A stretch of DNA of 64,000 nucleotides from Dehalobacterium sp040766325 (GTDB lineage: Bacteria > Bacillota > Dehalobacteriia > Dehalobacteriales > Dehalobacteriaceae). Each line of letters opens with the position of its first letter. Positions within the stretch are counted from its first letter, which is position 1. Positions 24,978-33,606 of this stretch are shown here, in pieces. The translations under genes were made by a program, and so were the position numbers. The notes beneath the pieces are model-generated. The model worked only from the letters and a program-made list of their open reading frames with translations, made no database searches and was not told where the DNA came from. The DNA lies in contig JAXGQR010000009.1 in assembly GCA_040766325.1 (NCBI GenBank), positions 62,001-126,000 on the forward strand, written 5' to 3'.

Positions 24978-25364
24978 TCAGCGATGCTCTTCCCATCCAT
25001 GTTCGCCACGGTTGTCGTCACGATGTTCACCTCGATGTTCACAGGTCGCGTCTGAATCAAATTTTAATTTTCTTGCCAGTAATTGCTCTACGGCCTTATC
25101 TGCATCGCCAGATACACCTCCATAGAGTTTGATGCCCGCTTCAGCTAAGGCTCTCTTTGCACCTCCGCCGATACCGCCGCAGATTAGTGTGTCCACACTT
25201 ATCTTTTTAAGAATGTCAGCAAGGGCACCATGGCTACTGCCGTTTGTGTTGACAGTCGTGGCTACCGTCACCTTACCATTTTCTATGTCATAGATCTTAA
25301 ACCGTTCGGTGTGTCCGAAGTGTTGAAACACCTGTCCATTTTCATATGTTACCGCAATTCTCAT
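24978..25364 (-). CDS. NifX/NifB-C-terminal-like dinitrogenase cofactor family protein
   Basis: A 128-aa protein with the dinitrogenase iron-molybdenum cofactor biosynthesis fold: RIAVTYENGQVFQHFGHTERFKIY at the start, and ICGGIGGGAKRALAEAGIKLYGG. The start is set at ATG 25364, with GAGG upstream; the in-frame GTG five codons earlier covers that site. The C-terminal 15-20 residues are rich in His, Glu and Asp (CEHRGEHRDD...) and may bind metal. No nif genes are nearby, so the role is likely another iron-sulfur or metal carrier function. Confidence 0.85.
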   Translation of the reverse strand: MRIAVTYENGQVFQHFGHTERFKIYDIENGKVTVATTVNTNGSSHGALADILKKISVDTLICGGIGGGAKRALAEAGIKLYGGVSGDADKAVEQLLARKLKFDSDATCEHRGEHRDDNRGEHGWEEHR

Positions 25365-25472
25365 GTTACATTTCCTCACTTTCTATTAATTTCATTAAAT
25401 CGTTAAACCAGTTCCCATCAAACAACTCAATGTCCTCCAAATTATAATTGTCATATGCTATTAACTATAATT

Positions 25473-25501
25473 AGGATACTGAAATATATGTCATATGTCA
25501 A
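25473..25501 (-). promoter_or_regulatory. Candidate promoter with CATATGACA repeats
   Basis: On the minus strand TTGACA (25501-25496), 17 bases and TATCCT (25478-25473). The spacer holds TATGACATAT, and a second GCATATGACA occurs near 25450-25458. These repeated CATATGACA units may be a regulator site. The rest of 25380-25560 is AT-rich with nothing else seen. Confidence 0.45.
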
Positions 25502-25559
25502 TAACTTTTATTCTATATGTTTGTACCGTTCTTTTTGGATCTCCTTTGATTTTTGCCAT

Positions 25560-25607
25560 AAAAAAATACCTCCGGATCGATTTTAGTTTATCTCAATCCA
25601 AAGGTAT
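25560..25607 (-). terminator. Terminator downstream of the SLH-type gene
   Basis: The minus-strand stem ATACCTTTGGATTGA / TCGATCCGGAGGTAT is followed by TTTTTTTAT. It ends the transcript of the secreted protein gene. Confidence 0.8.
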
Positions 25608-25670
25608 CTCATCATTAGGTAAATTCGCTTCACTCTTAAGTGAACGCCGCCAGTAACTTAGTTTATTGTT

Positions 25671-26948
25671 TTAGTTTAAATCCGGCATCTCGTCTAATAC
25701 CGGTATTTCCAGTACAGGGGCATCTAATGCTTCTTGAGGAACCTCAATTACCACTTCTTCCCCATAACTATATTCATCAAACTTCATCGTCATCTCTATT
25801 GCGCTGATCGGTACAGGCTCTCCCATAAATTCATCATTAAAGGTCATGATAGTACTCATTTCTGCATCTCGGGGTAAATAATCGTTCACACCGATATGTT
25901 CAATGCCCCAGTAGCTAATGGTGTCCATGATCTCTACAGACTGAGTCAAGGCTTGTTGTAAATCCGCGCTATCTCCGAATTGACCCATGGCCGCATTTAA
26001 GAATTTACCCAGATCATCAATTCGACCATAAAAAGCCATGCGGTAAACCTCTTCTCCGTCAACCTGAGTTGTTCCGATCAAATTGTAGTGCAAGAACTCC
26101 TCTAATTCCTCCGGTACGGCATTTCCCTGCTTTTCCGCCATTTCCATAATTGCATTTAGATCAGGCATCATTTCTTCAGGATAACGGATCCATTCCATTT
26201 CTCCGCTTTCTCCAACAGGGATTTGTTGATACATTTCACCGTTGGCAAAATATGTTTCCATGGTAATAATTTCTTCTCCGCTGCCCGGGATTACCAAATT
26301 CATAGAAATTTTCTGATGAATCTTATCCGGTAGGATTACCTTCTGCTCAATTCTCATCTTCTGTTCCCCGGTAGGAATTTCTTCAGCACCCTCTACCCCG
26401 GATCTGGGGATCATCCTAATGGTGCCGTCTATAACCATGCTTAAGGTTTGATTCTGAGATTGGGCAGCCGCTTGAGATTTCTCTACTATTTCCATTACTT
26501 CCGCTTGGGTCCTAAAGACCTGATCCAATAAATTAAGTCCTTCTTCCCGCTCCAAGACATCTTGGGGCTCTCCAGAAATTAAACCATGATAATTCAGCCA
26601 GGCATAGATATTATAACCCCAGTGATTTGGATCTAAAGGAGCGGTGGCCTGTTTTGGTGGGTTGATGTCGTCCTTTAAGCCCATAGCTCTACCCACAAAA
26701 ATAGCCGCTTCCAAACGCGAAATTTCTTTTTCCAAACCTAGGTCTCCACCCGGAAAGCCCTGAATAATTCCTTTTTCCATCAACAAAGCGGCCGGGCTTA
26801 CGCCTTCCTCTCCTTCCAGTTGAGCTGCCTCTACCAACATGGTAGCAAAATCCCCGCGAGTGAAATTGCCGTCAGTCTCCGCAGCCCATGCTGCACCTGA
26901 GACAGCCAACAACAACACCAAGATTGACCAAAAAATCCTTTTTTTCAC
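25671..26948 (-). CDS. Secreted protein with SLH-like N-domain and LolA-like C-domain
   Basis: A 425-aa exported protein with signal peptide MKKRIFWSILVLLLAVSGAAWA. Residues about 30-145 look like two S-layer homology repeats (FTRGDFATMLVEAA, GIIQGFPGGDLGLEKEISRLEAAIFVGRA), which tie proteins to the wall. The remainder (about 165-420) resembles DUF6612/LolA-like beta-rich lipid-binding lipoproteins (MRIEQKVILPDKIHQKISMNL). No catalytic motif is seen. The start is GTG with GGAGG 7 bases before. Function unknown; envelope attachment is likely. Confidence 0.72.
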   Translation of the reverse strand: MKKRIFWSILVLLLAVSGAAWAAETDGNFTRGDFATMLVEAAQLEGEEGVSPAALLMEKGIIQGFPGGDLGLEKEISRLEAAIFVGRAMGLKDDINPPKQATAPLDPNHWGYNIYAWLNYHGLISGEPQDVLEREEGLNLLDQVFRTQAEVMEIVEKSQAAAQSQNQTLSMVIDGTIRMIPRSGVEGAEEIPTGEQKMRIEQKVILPDKIHQKISMNLVIPGSGEEIITMETYFANGEMYQQIPVGESGEMEWIRYPEEMMPDLNAIMEMAEKQGNAVPEELEEFLHYNLIGTTQVDGEEVYRMAFYGRIDDLGKFLNAAMGQFGDSADLQQALTQSVEIMDTISYWGIEHIGVNDYLPRDAEMSTIMTFNDEFMGEPVPISAIEMTMKFDEYSYGEEVVIEVPQEALDAPVLEIPVLDEMPDLN

Positions 26949-27130
26949 ACGATCTCCTCCTTTATTTTTCTCCTAAGTTTATAATTCCCTATGCAGCATT
27001 CCCCCTCCTGCAAATTTTCTAATTTATTTGATGCTGATTCACAACTTACCCATAACCGACAAAAGGATACAAATAAAAAATCACTCAATTAATGGACGAA
27101 ACTCAAGAATTTTTGTTCCGCCCAAGCGTA

Positions 27131-27174
27131 AAAAAATTGAGGTTCAAAACAGCAGCTGCCATTTTGAACCTCAA
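27131..27174 (-). terminator. Strong terminator after the catalase gene
   Basis: On the minus strand TTGAGGTTCAAAA and TTTTGAACCTCAA pair perfectly around a 12-base loop and are followed by TTTTTTT. A weaker inverted repeat lies at about 27221-27262. Nothing else is seen in 26949-27288. Confidence 0.85.
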
Positions 27175-27288
27175 TAAAATATTTTTATTACGGACGCTAA
27201 GTTCCTTATTGGTTCAACTAACTTTCAGTAAGGGATGAGGAAAACCCCTACTGATAGAAGTTTCACTTTATTTCTTCTTAGCTACATA

Positions 27289-28998
27289 TTATAGCAGGTG
27301 GGGATCGTTTTCCCAACTGTACAAACTAGTCGGATCTTTAACATTGGTATCGCGGCCGTTGGGGGGCAAATCCCGAGCACTCACAGGATCTGCAGGCGCG
27401 GTAGGCACATTCAGGTCGGCAAAACCACGAGCATTATCCTGCACCCAGGCATCATGGCTATTAGATTTCATCGGAGTCGGATCCACATCGTCAAGGGAAA
27501 TACCCAGAGCCGCGGCGACACCTTTACCATACTCAGGATCAGCCATATAACAATGCGTGATATGGCGATGCTTAATCTGTAGCGTTGAATCGCCCATATT
27601 TCTCGCTGTATTTTCAAAAAGCACCAATTTCTGTTCCGGGCTCATCCCGCGGAAGAGCATTCCGGGCTGGGTGTAATAATCATGATCATCTTCACGGAAA
27701 TCATACTGATAAACATCGCCGCCCTCTTGCATCGGCTCAGCGGTCTCCGGATGGTCAGACCAATTACCATAGCTGTTGGGTTCATAATGGAGTTCACTGC
27801 CCATATTGCCATCCACCCTCATCTGGCCATCACGATGAAAACTGTGGGGATACTTGACGCCTTGAGGACTGTTAACAGGAATCTGATGATGGTTTACCCC
27901 GAGACGGTAGCGCTGGGCATCGCCGTAAGCAAAAAGCCGGGTCTGGAGCATGCGGTCGGGAGAATAGCCGATGCCCGGCACATTGTTGGCAGGGTTGAAG
28001 GCCGCTTGCTCAACTTCGGCAAAATAATTCTCGGGATTTTGATTGAGGACAATTTCACCCACCTCAATCAGGGGGAAATCTTTCTTTAACCACATCTTGG
28101 TAAGATCAAAGGGGTTATAAGGCAGGTTTTTCGCCTGTTCTTCTGTCATCACCTGAATAAACATAGTCCATTTCGGGTACATGCCCTTTTCAATAGCCGT
28201 ATAAAGGTCTCGCTGATGACTTTCTCGATCCTTTGCAACGACCATTTCAGCTTCCTGGTCCGTCAAATTCTGAATGCCCTGCTGACTGCGAAAATGGAAT
28301 TTTACCCATACTCTCTCATTGGCAGCATTGATCAAACTATATGTATGGCTGGAGAATCCATGCATATAACGGTAGGAAGAAGGAATGCCTCGATCACTCA
28401 TCGTAATTGTTACTTGAAGCAGCGCTTCAGGAAGGGATGTCCAAAAATCCCAGTTATTATTAGGGCTCCGCATGTTGGTGCGGGGATCACGCTTGACCGC
28501 ATGATTTAGATCAATAAACTTTTTGGGATCCCGGAAAAAGAATACCGGTGTATTGTTGCCTACAAGATCCCAGTTGCCTTCTTCAGTGTAGTATTTCATC
28601 GCAAAACCGCGGATATCCCGTTCTGCATCGGCGGCACCTCGTTCACCGGCCACTGTAGAAAAACGCATGAACATCTTGGTTTTCTTACCCACCTGAGAAA
28701 AGATCTTCGCCTTAGTATATTTGGTAATATCATGTGTGACAGTAAATTCACCATAGGCTCCGGATCCCTTGGCATGCATGCGCCGCTCAGGGATAACCTC
28801 ACGATTAAAGTGAGCGTGTTTCTCCATGAGCCAGGCGTCCTGAATAACTACAGGTCCTCTGGGTCCTGCGGTCATCGTATCTTGGTTATTAACTACCGGG
28901 GCACCATTTTCACGTGTAATACCGGGATGAACCCCTTTTACATCGTTACGACTGGGCAAAGGTGCGCCTAAACCATTCTTTTTCATCGGATCGTTCAT
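27289..28998 (-). CDS. Monofunctional heme catalase
   Basis: A 569-aa catalase that splits H2O2. The distal His is in VIPERRMHAKGSGAYG (about residue 75), the Asn in WDLVGNNTPVFFFRD, and the heme-ligating Tyr in LQTRLFAYGDAQRYR (about residue 355). It is longer than small-subunit catalases but lacks the large-subunit flavodoxin-like C-terminal domain. A strict anaerobe would use it for oxygen tolerance. It is monocistronic, with an extended -10 promoter and a strong terminator. No clear PerR box was found. Confidence 0.94.
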   Translation of the reverse strand: MNDPMKKNGLGAPLPSRNDVKGVHPGITRENGAPVVNNQDTMTAGPRGPVVIQDAWLMEKHAHFNREVIPERRMHAKGSGAYGEFTVTHDITKYTKAKIFSQVGKKTKMFMRFSTVAGERGAADAERDIRGFAMKYYTEEGNWDLVGNNTPVFFFRDPKKFIDLNHAVKRDPRTNMRSPNNNWDFWTSLPEALLQVTITMSDRGIPSSYRYMHGFSSHTYSLINAANERVWVKFHFRSQQGIQNLTDQEAEMVVAKDRESHQRDLYTAIEKGMYPKWTMFIQVMTEEQAKNLPYNPFDLTKMWLKKDFPLIEVGEIVLNQNPENYFAEVEQAAFNPANNVPGIGYSPDRMLQTRLFAYGDAQRYRLGVNHHQIPVNSPQGVKYPHSFHRDGQMRVDGNMGSELHYEPNSYGNWSDHPETAEPMQEGGDVYQYDFREDDHDYYTQPGMLFRGMSPEQKLVLFENTARNMGDSTLQIKHRHITHCYMADPEYGKGVAAALGISLDDVDPTPMKSNSHDAWVQDNARGFADLNVPTAPADPVSARDLPPNGRDTNVKDPTSLYSWENDPHLL

Positions 28999-29073
28999 CT
29001 AATCTCCCCTCCCATTATTTTTATTTTTCTTGAGTGCTATTTGTTTCTATTAGCTCTATTGCTAATTATTCTC

Positions 29074-29082
29074 ATTATACCA
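29074..29082 (-). promoter_or_regulatory. Extended -10 promoter element of the catalase gene
   Basis: Minus-strand TGGTATAAT is an extended -10 (TGnTATAAT) about 75 bases upstream of the ATG; the -35 is poor. Confidence 0.55.
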
Positions 29083-29150
29083 TAAAAAAGCAAGAATCAT
29101 AAGAATTAGACCCAACAAGATTTAATATTGCTTTTCTTATCAGTTATTTC

Positions 29151-29756
29151 TTAAGATCTTCTTTTCATCACACGGGATAACAAAAATGCCAAAATACCCA
29201 CGCCCAGCACGGTGTAAGTAATGTTAGAATATGTATCCATGACCTTAATAATATCCTCCCAGGAAGCACCTAAAAAAGCGCCCGTCTGAACAAGGAGGGT
29301 GTTCCAGATAATGGTCCCCGCCGTGGTGAAAATTAGAAAAATAGGGAATCTCATCTGAGACAATCCCGCAGGAATCGAGATCAGACTGCGAATCACAGGA
29401 ATCATGCGGCAAAAAAACACCGTCCAATAACCGTAACGTTGGAACCAGGAATCAGCCCGATAGACATCCGCTACCTTTAACCCTAAGTAACGGCCGTAGC
29501 GAACCACAATTCTTTCCAGCCTATTTATATCAATAAGATAACCGATGCCATACAGGATCATGGCACCAAAAACAGATCCCAGGGTGGCCGAGATAATGAC
29601 ACCCAAAATAGACAGATTCGTATAAGTTGTCATAAAGCCACCTAAAGCAAGAATGACTTCTGAAGGAATTGGAGGGAAAACGTTTTCCAGGGTAATTAAC
29701 AAAAATACACCTAAGTAGCCATATTGCCCCATCAGGTCGATAATCCAGTTTTGCAT
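29151..29756 (-). CDS. DedA-family membrane protein
   Basis: A 201-aa DedA/VTT-domain integral membrane protein. Signature segments are ENVFPPIPSEVILALGGF near residue 25 and the conserved FFCRMIPVIRSLISIPAGLSQM near residue 115, with five or so hydrophobic segments. Members act as lipid (undecaprenyl phosphate, phosphatidylethanolamine) flippases and support membrane homeostasis; the substrate of this one is unknown. It is 10 bases downstream of mtaD and likely co-transcribed. Confidence 0.88.
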   Translation of the reverse strand: MQNWIIDLMGQYGYLGVFLLITLENVFPPIPSEVILALGGFMTTYTNLSILGVIISATLGSVFGAMILYGIGYLIDINRLERIVVRYGRYLGLKVADVYRADSWFQRYGYWTVFFCRMIPVIRSLISIPAGLSQMRFPIFLIFTTAGTIIWNTLLVQTGAFLGASWEDIIKVMDTYSNITYTVLGVGILAFLLSRVMKRRS

Positions 29757-29766
29757 ACCCGCTCCT

Positions 29767-31074
29767 TTATTTTACTTGGTCTACCAATCTCCGCGTACAT
29801 TTCTCAACCTCATATAGAATTCGTTCTTCGTCCAAGGTTAATAGTTGACGGTTTTCCATAACCACCTTACCATCTATCAATACCGTCTTGACGTCGCTGC
29901 CCCGGGCAGCATACACTAGATGGGCCGATGCATCATGATGCGGATAAAGATGAGGCTGATGAAAATCTACTAAAATGATATCTGCTTTTTTGCCCACAGC
30001 AATTTGACCGATTTCCCCTGCTAAACCCAAAGCCTCGGCACCATTTTGGGTCGCCATTTCCAAGACTTGATAAGCAGGAAGCACCGTGGGATCCATGGTA
30101 GCCACCTTCTGCAAAAAGCTGGCCGTTCTCATCTCTTCAATCATATCCAGGTTATTATTACTGGAAGCACCATCCGTTCCTAGGGCGACGGTAATCCCTT
30201 TTTCAAGCATCCGCGCCACCGGGGCAATGCCGCTGCCAAGCTTCATATTGCTCTGAGGATTATGGGCCACCTTAACCTTCTTGGCAGCCAATAGATCCAT
30301 TTCTTCCTCATTAACATGCACTACATGAGCAGCTAAGACATGGTGCTGAAATAATCCGATCTCATCCATCAATGCTACCGGTCTTTTACCGTAATCTTTT
30401 TCGATATCGGCCACCTCGGTAAGGGTTTCCGCTAAATGTATATGAATACCTACACCTAAGGATTCCACATAAGAGAGGACTTTTTTCAAAAAATCCGGCG
30501 GACAGGTATAAGGGGCATGAGGACCCATCATCGTGGTGATTCGTCCTTCGGCCTTGCCCTGCCAATTCTTAATAAAATTAACTGATTCTCCTAAAGCCTT
30601 ATCTCCATTGGATCCCAGACCGGTCATGCCTCGAGCTAATACGCCCCGCATGCCGCTTTCATCCACAGCACGGGCGACTTCATCCATGAGAATATACATA
30701 TCGGCAAAGGTCGTCGTACCGGACTTAATCATCTCCACGATGCTCAGCAAGGTTCCCCAATAAATATCCGAAGAGATCATTTCATTTTCAATGGGCCAAA
30801 TCTTTTTTTGCAGCCACTCCATTAAAGGCAGATCATCGGCGTAACTACGCAAGAGAGTCATGGCCCCGTGGGTATGGGTATTGATCAGACCGGGGAGGGC
30901 AACACAATCGGTACCATCAATTACTTTGTCAAAATCCCCGTCTTCCGGGATTGGTCCCACACCACTGATTTTTCCGTTATAAATTGCGATATTTCCCTGC
31001 ACCCACGGTTCTTCCCTTAAGGCCATTTCTTCAGTCATGGGGTAAATCAGGGCATTTTTGATTAATATCTTCAT
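29767..31074 (-). CDS. mtaD: 5-methylthioadenosine / S-adenosylhomocysteine / 5'-deoxyadenosine deaminase
   Basis: A 435-aa amidohydrolase of the MtaD/DadD group, converting the adenosine part of MTA, SAH or 5'-deoxyadenosine to inosine. Metal motifs are NTHTHGAM (about residue 65), HIHLAET, the His in HVVHVNEEE and LGTDGASSNNNLDM. It follows mtnP, mtnA and a class II aldolase in the same direction. That suggests deamination is the entry step here, feeding an inosine-type phosphorylase. Start ATG with GAGG upstream. Confidence 0.92.
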   Translation of the reverse strand: MKILIKNALIYPMTEEMALREEPWVQGNIAIYNGKISGVGPIPEDGDFDKVIDGTDCVALPGLINTHTHGAMTLLRSYADDLPLMEWLQKKIWPIENEMISSDIYWGTLLSIVEMIKSGTTTFADMYILMDEVARAVDESGMRGVLARGMTGLGSNGDKALGESVNFIKNWQGKAEGRITTMMGPHAPYTCPPDFLKKVLSYVESLGVGIHIHLAETLTEVADIEKDYGKRPVALMDEIGLFQHHVLAAHVVHVNEEEMDLLAAKKVKVAHNPQSNMKLGSGIAPVARMLEKGITVALGTDGASSNNNLDMIEEMRTASFLQKVATMDPTVLPAYQVLEMATQNGAEALGLAGEIGQIAVGKKADIILVDFHQPHLYPHHDASAHLVYAARGSDVKTVLIDGKVVMENRQLLTLDEERILYEVEKCTRRLVDQVK

Positions 31075-31088
31075 TACTTACACCTCAT

Positions 31089-31751
31089 TTACTTCTTACT
31101 TTGTCCGTAATGTTTTAAGAAATTTTCCCGCAAATTTTTTATTTCCAGGTCATCCAAAACATGAGCTGTCCCCAAGGATTTGGCATTTAAAAAAACGAGA
31201 GCGAGTTTTTCTACTAAAACAGCAACAGTAAAGGCTTCCTCCAGAGTTCTCCCGAGGGCCACAACACCATGGTTCGCTAGTAAAACAGCGTTTCTGTTTT
31301 CTAAACCACGTACCCCATGCTGCGCCAATTCCAGAGACCCGGGCGGCGCGTAACGAGCCACTTCCACCGCTCCACCGATTAATTGAGCTGCTTCCTCTAA
31401 CACAGGAGGAATCCGTTCCTGGGCTACAGCAAAGGAACAGGCATAATTACTGTGGGTATGCACAATTGCTCCTGCATCGGAGCGGGCTTTATAGATTTCT
31501 TGATGCAATAGATATTCCGAAGAAGGTTTTCTCTTCCCATCCACAACCTCTCCGGCGAAATTCATGGTCACAATATCCTCGGTCTTTAATTGATGATAGG
31601 CCATACCGCTGGGGGTAATATGATAATTCTTATGGTTGGGAACGCGGCAGCTGATATTCCCCCATGTGCCTACCACCAACTGAGTATCCACGAGTTTTTT
31701 ACCCACTTGGATTATTTCTTCTTTTAATTGTAAGGCAGAATAAATAATCAC
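31089..31751 (-). CDS. Class II aldolase (FucA/Ald2-like) in methionine salvage cluster
   Basis: A 220-aa class II aldolase/adducin-fold enzyme. The zinc ligands HTHS (about residues 99-102) and the third His in LLANHGVVALG are present, and the acidic residue in SSEYLLHQE is in place. Directly after mtnA, its likely substrate is 5-methylthioribulose-1-phosphate (or 5-deoxyribulose-1-phosphate), cleaved to DHAP and an aldehyde as in the anaerobic DHAP shunt, rather than fuculose-1-phosphate. GTG start with AGGAGG 6 bases before. Confidence 0.85.
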   Translation of the reverse strand: MIIYSALQLKEEIIQVGKKLVDTQLVVGTWGNISCRVPNHKNYHITPSGMAYHQLKTEDIVTMNFAGEVVDGKRKPSSEYLLHQEIYKARSDAGAIVHTHSNYACSFAVAQERIPPVLEEAAQLIGGAVEVARYAPPGSLELAQHGVRGLENRNAVLLANHGVVALGRTLEEAFTVAVLVEKLALVFLNAKSLGTAHVLDDLEIKNLRENFLKHYGQSKK

Positions 31752-31779
31752 AGGAATCCTCCTCGATCCGCATCTTGAT

Positions 31780-32808
31780 TTAAGAGATTATTTTGTAAAC
31801 GTTTTCCTCATTAGGTTGATTAATAATTCCTCTTTCCGTAATAATGGCTGTAATCAAATGGTGGGGAGTAACATCAAATGCCGGATTAAATACAGGCACA
31901 TCCAAAGGTGCGGTCTGAACCCCCAAGACTCGTCTTACCTCTTCCGGACTTCTTTCTTCAATGGGAATATCCGCTCCCGAGTTAAGGGTTAAATCAAAGG
32001 TACTGGCCGGCGCCGCCACATAAAAAGGAATCCCATGGGCACGAGCCAATACCGCCAAGCTATAAGTACCAATTTTATTGGCCACATCTCCCCGGGCCGT
32101 AATCCGATCCGCTCCTACCAGGACCAGATCAACCCAACCCTTTTGCATTACGTATCCGGCCATGTTGTCTGTAATTAAGGTTACAGGAATGTTTTCCTCC
32201 ATTAGTTCAAAAGCGGTCAAGCGCGCACCCTGAAGGAGAGGCCTGGTTTCATCGGCAAAAACCCGCACCTTTTTACCACTATCATGGGCGGCACGAATCA
32301 CGCCTAGAGCAGTGCCATAACCTCCTGTAGCTAAGGCTCCGGCATTGCAATGCGTGAGAATTGAAGCCTCATCGGGGATAAGTTCCCGGCCCAGCCGCCC
32401 CATTGTTTGATTCAGGGTTAAATCTTCCTGGAGAATTCCATGGGCTTCCCTAAGGAGGGTTTGATAGATCATAGCCGGTGATTGCTCCGGGTTAATGCAT
32501 TTTTTCATGCGATCCAAAGCCCAGAAAAGATTGACTGCCGTAGGTCGGGAAGCGGCTAATGCTCCAGCGGCCAGACGCAGCTCTTCTAAACAGGCAACCC
32601 GGTCCTGGGCACTGCCTGACCGGGCTGCCAAAACCAGACCATATGCCGCGGCACAACCAATAGCTGGTGCTCCCCGCACCACCAATCTTTTAATGGCGCT
32701 GACAACATCTTGATATTTTGTACAAGTATAATAACTTACTTCGCCGGGCAGCTTGGTCTGATCTAATAAAATCAGTTTATGGTCAACCCAGCGCATGGTT
32801 TCAAGCAC
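31780..32808 (-). CDS. mtnA: S-methyl-5-thioribose-1-phosphate isomerase
   Basis: A 342-aa member of the eIF2B-like fold family, converting methylthioribose-1-P to methylthioribulose-1-P. Signatures are VRGAPAIGCAAAYGL, the catalytic Cys in THCNAGALATGGYGT (about residue 160) and the Asp in LVGADRITARGDVANKIGTY (about residue 240). Starts GTG with AGGTGGAG upstream. It sits between mtnP and the aldolase, in pathway order. Confidence 0.95.
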   Translation of the reverse strand: MLETMRWVDHKLILLDQTKLPGEVSYYTCTKYQDVVSAIKRLVVRGAPAIGCAAAYGLVLAARSGSAQDRVACLEELRLAAGALAASRPTAVNLFWALDRMKKCINPEQSPAMIYQTLLREAHGILQEDLTLNQTMGRLGRELIPDEASILTHCNAGALATGGYGTALGVIRAAHDSGKKVRVFADETRPLLQGARLTAFELMEENIPVTLITDNMAGYVMQKGWVDLVLVGADRITARGDVANKIGTYSLAVLARAHGIPFYVAAPASTFDLTLNSGADIPIEERSPEEVRRVLGVQTAPLDVPVFNPAFDVTPHHLITAIITERGIINQPNEENVYKIIS

Positions 32809-32829
32809 TTCGCTCCACCTATCCTTTAT

Positions 32830-33606
32830 TTATTTTGAAGTATGGTCGCATTTGCACGTACGTTCTTCCGGGATTTTTTCTACTGTTTTCATCAGTAGCT
32901 TGGACAAATTAGCACTGTTCTCCTCCATCACATCCAGCACTTCCTGATGGCTTAACTCTGTAGTGGAAATGCCGGCAGCAAAATTCGTCACCATCCCGAT
33001 AGTAGCATAGCAAAGGCCTGCTTCCCGGGCTAAAACTACTTCTGGAACACTGGTCATACCCACCAGGTCCCCTCCCAGCATTTTAAACATGCGAATTTCT
33101 GCCGGTGTTTCAAAGCGCGGCCCTTCCGTGGTAACATAGGTGCCTCCCTGATGGACCTTCACAATCAAGCTCTTTGCCTCTTGGGCCAGAATCTCTCTTA
33201 ATTGGGGACAATAAGGATGGGTCATATCGGTTTGAGTGACCCCCTGATCTCCCCCATCAAAAAAAGTACTTACGCGGTTTTTCGTAAAATCCAAAAATTG
33301 GTCCACGAGAACAAAGCTTCCCGGAGCCATGGTTTCATTTAAGGAACCTACCGCTGCCGTGGCCAGCACTCTCTTGACGCCCAGTTCTTTTAAAGCCCAG
33401 ATATTGGCCCGATAATTAATTAAATGGGGCGGGAGGGACTGGGTTGCCCCGTGGCGGGCCAGAAAGATAATTTCATGACCCTGATAGGTACCTTGGGCCA
33501 CCTTCGCTTTTCCATAAGCATTTTCCACAATCATTTCCTGCACATTAGATAAAATACCCGGATTATAAACACCGGTGCCACCGATAATTGCGATTCTTGG
33601 TGCCAT
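32830..33606 (-). CDS. Methylthioinosine-type purine nucleoside phosphorylase (MtnP family)
   Basis: A 258-aa MTAP/PNP-fold enzyme (GTGVYNPG, RHGATQSLPPHLINYRANIWALK, TEGPRFETPAEIRMFK). The base-recognition loop reads MVTNFAAGIS, with Asn208 and Ala210 where adenine-specific MTAPs have two Asp. Asn is the residue of 6-oxopurine phosphorylases, so this protein should cleave methylthioinosine or deoxyinosine, giving hypoxanthine, after MtaD deaminates the adenosine form. Its ATG immediately follows the ftsY stop and its ribosome site (GGAGG) lies inside ftsY. Confidence 0.88.
   Translation of the reverse strand: MAPRIAIIGGTGVYNPGILSNVQEMIVENAYGKAKVAQGTYQGHEIIFLARHGATQSLPPHLINYRANIWALKELGVKRVLATAAVGSLNETMAPGSFVLVDQFLDFTKNRVSTFFDGGDQGVTQTDMTHPYCPQLREILAQEAKSLIVKVHQGGTYVTTEGPRFETPAEIRMFKMLGGDLVGMTSVPEVVLAREAGLCYATIGMVTNFAAGISTTELSHQEVLDVMEENSANLSKLLMKTVEKIPEERTCKCDHTSK

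Noticed and set aside
24978..25364. Nitrogenase cofactor gene as evidence for nitrogen fixation
   Set aside because: The family is widespread without nitrogenase, and no nif genes are in the window.
27298..28089. Several plus-strand frames opposite the catalase gene
   Set aside because: They are shadows of a well-supported catalase on the other strand.
29000..29100. PerR or Fur box before the catalase gene
   Set aside because: Only a partial AT-rich match (TATAATGAGAATAAT) that overlaps the -10 was seen; not convincing.
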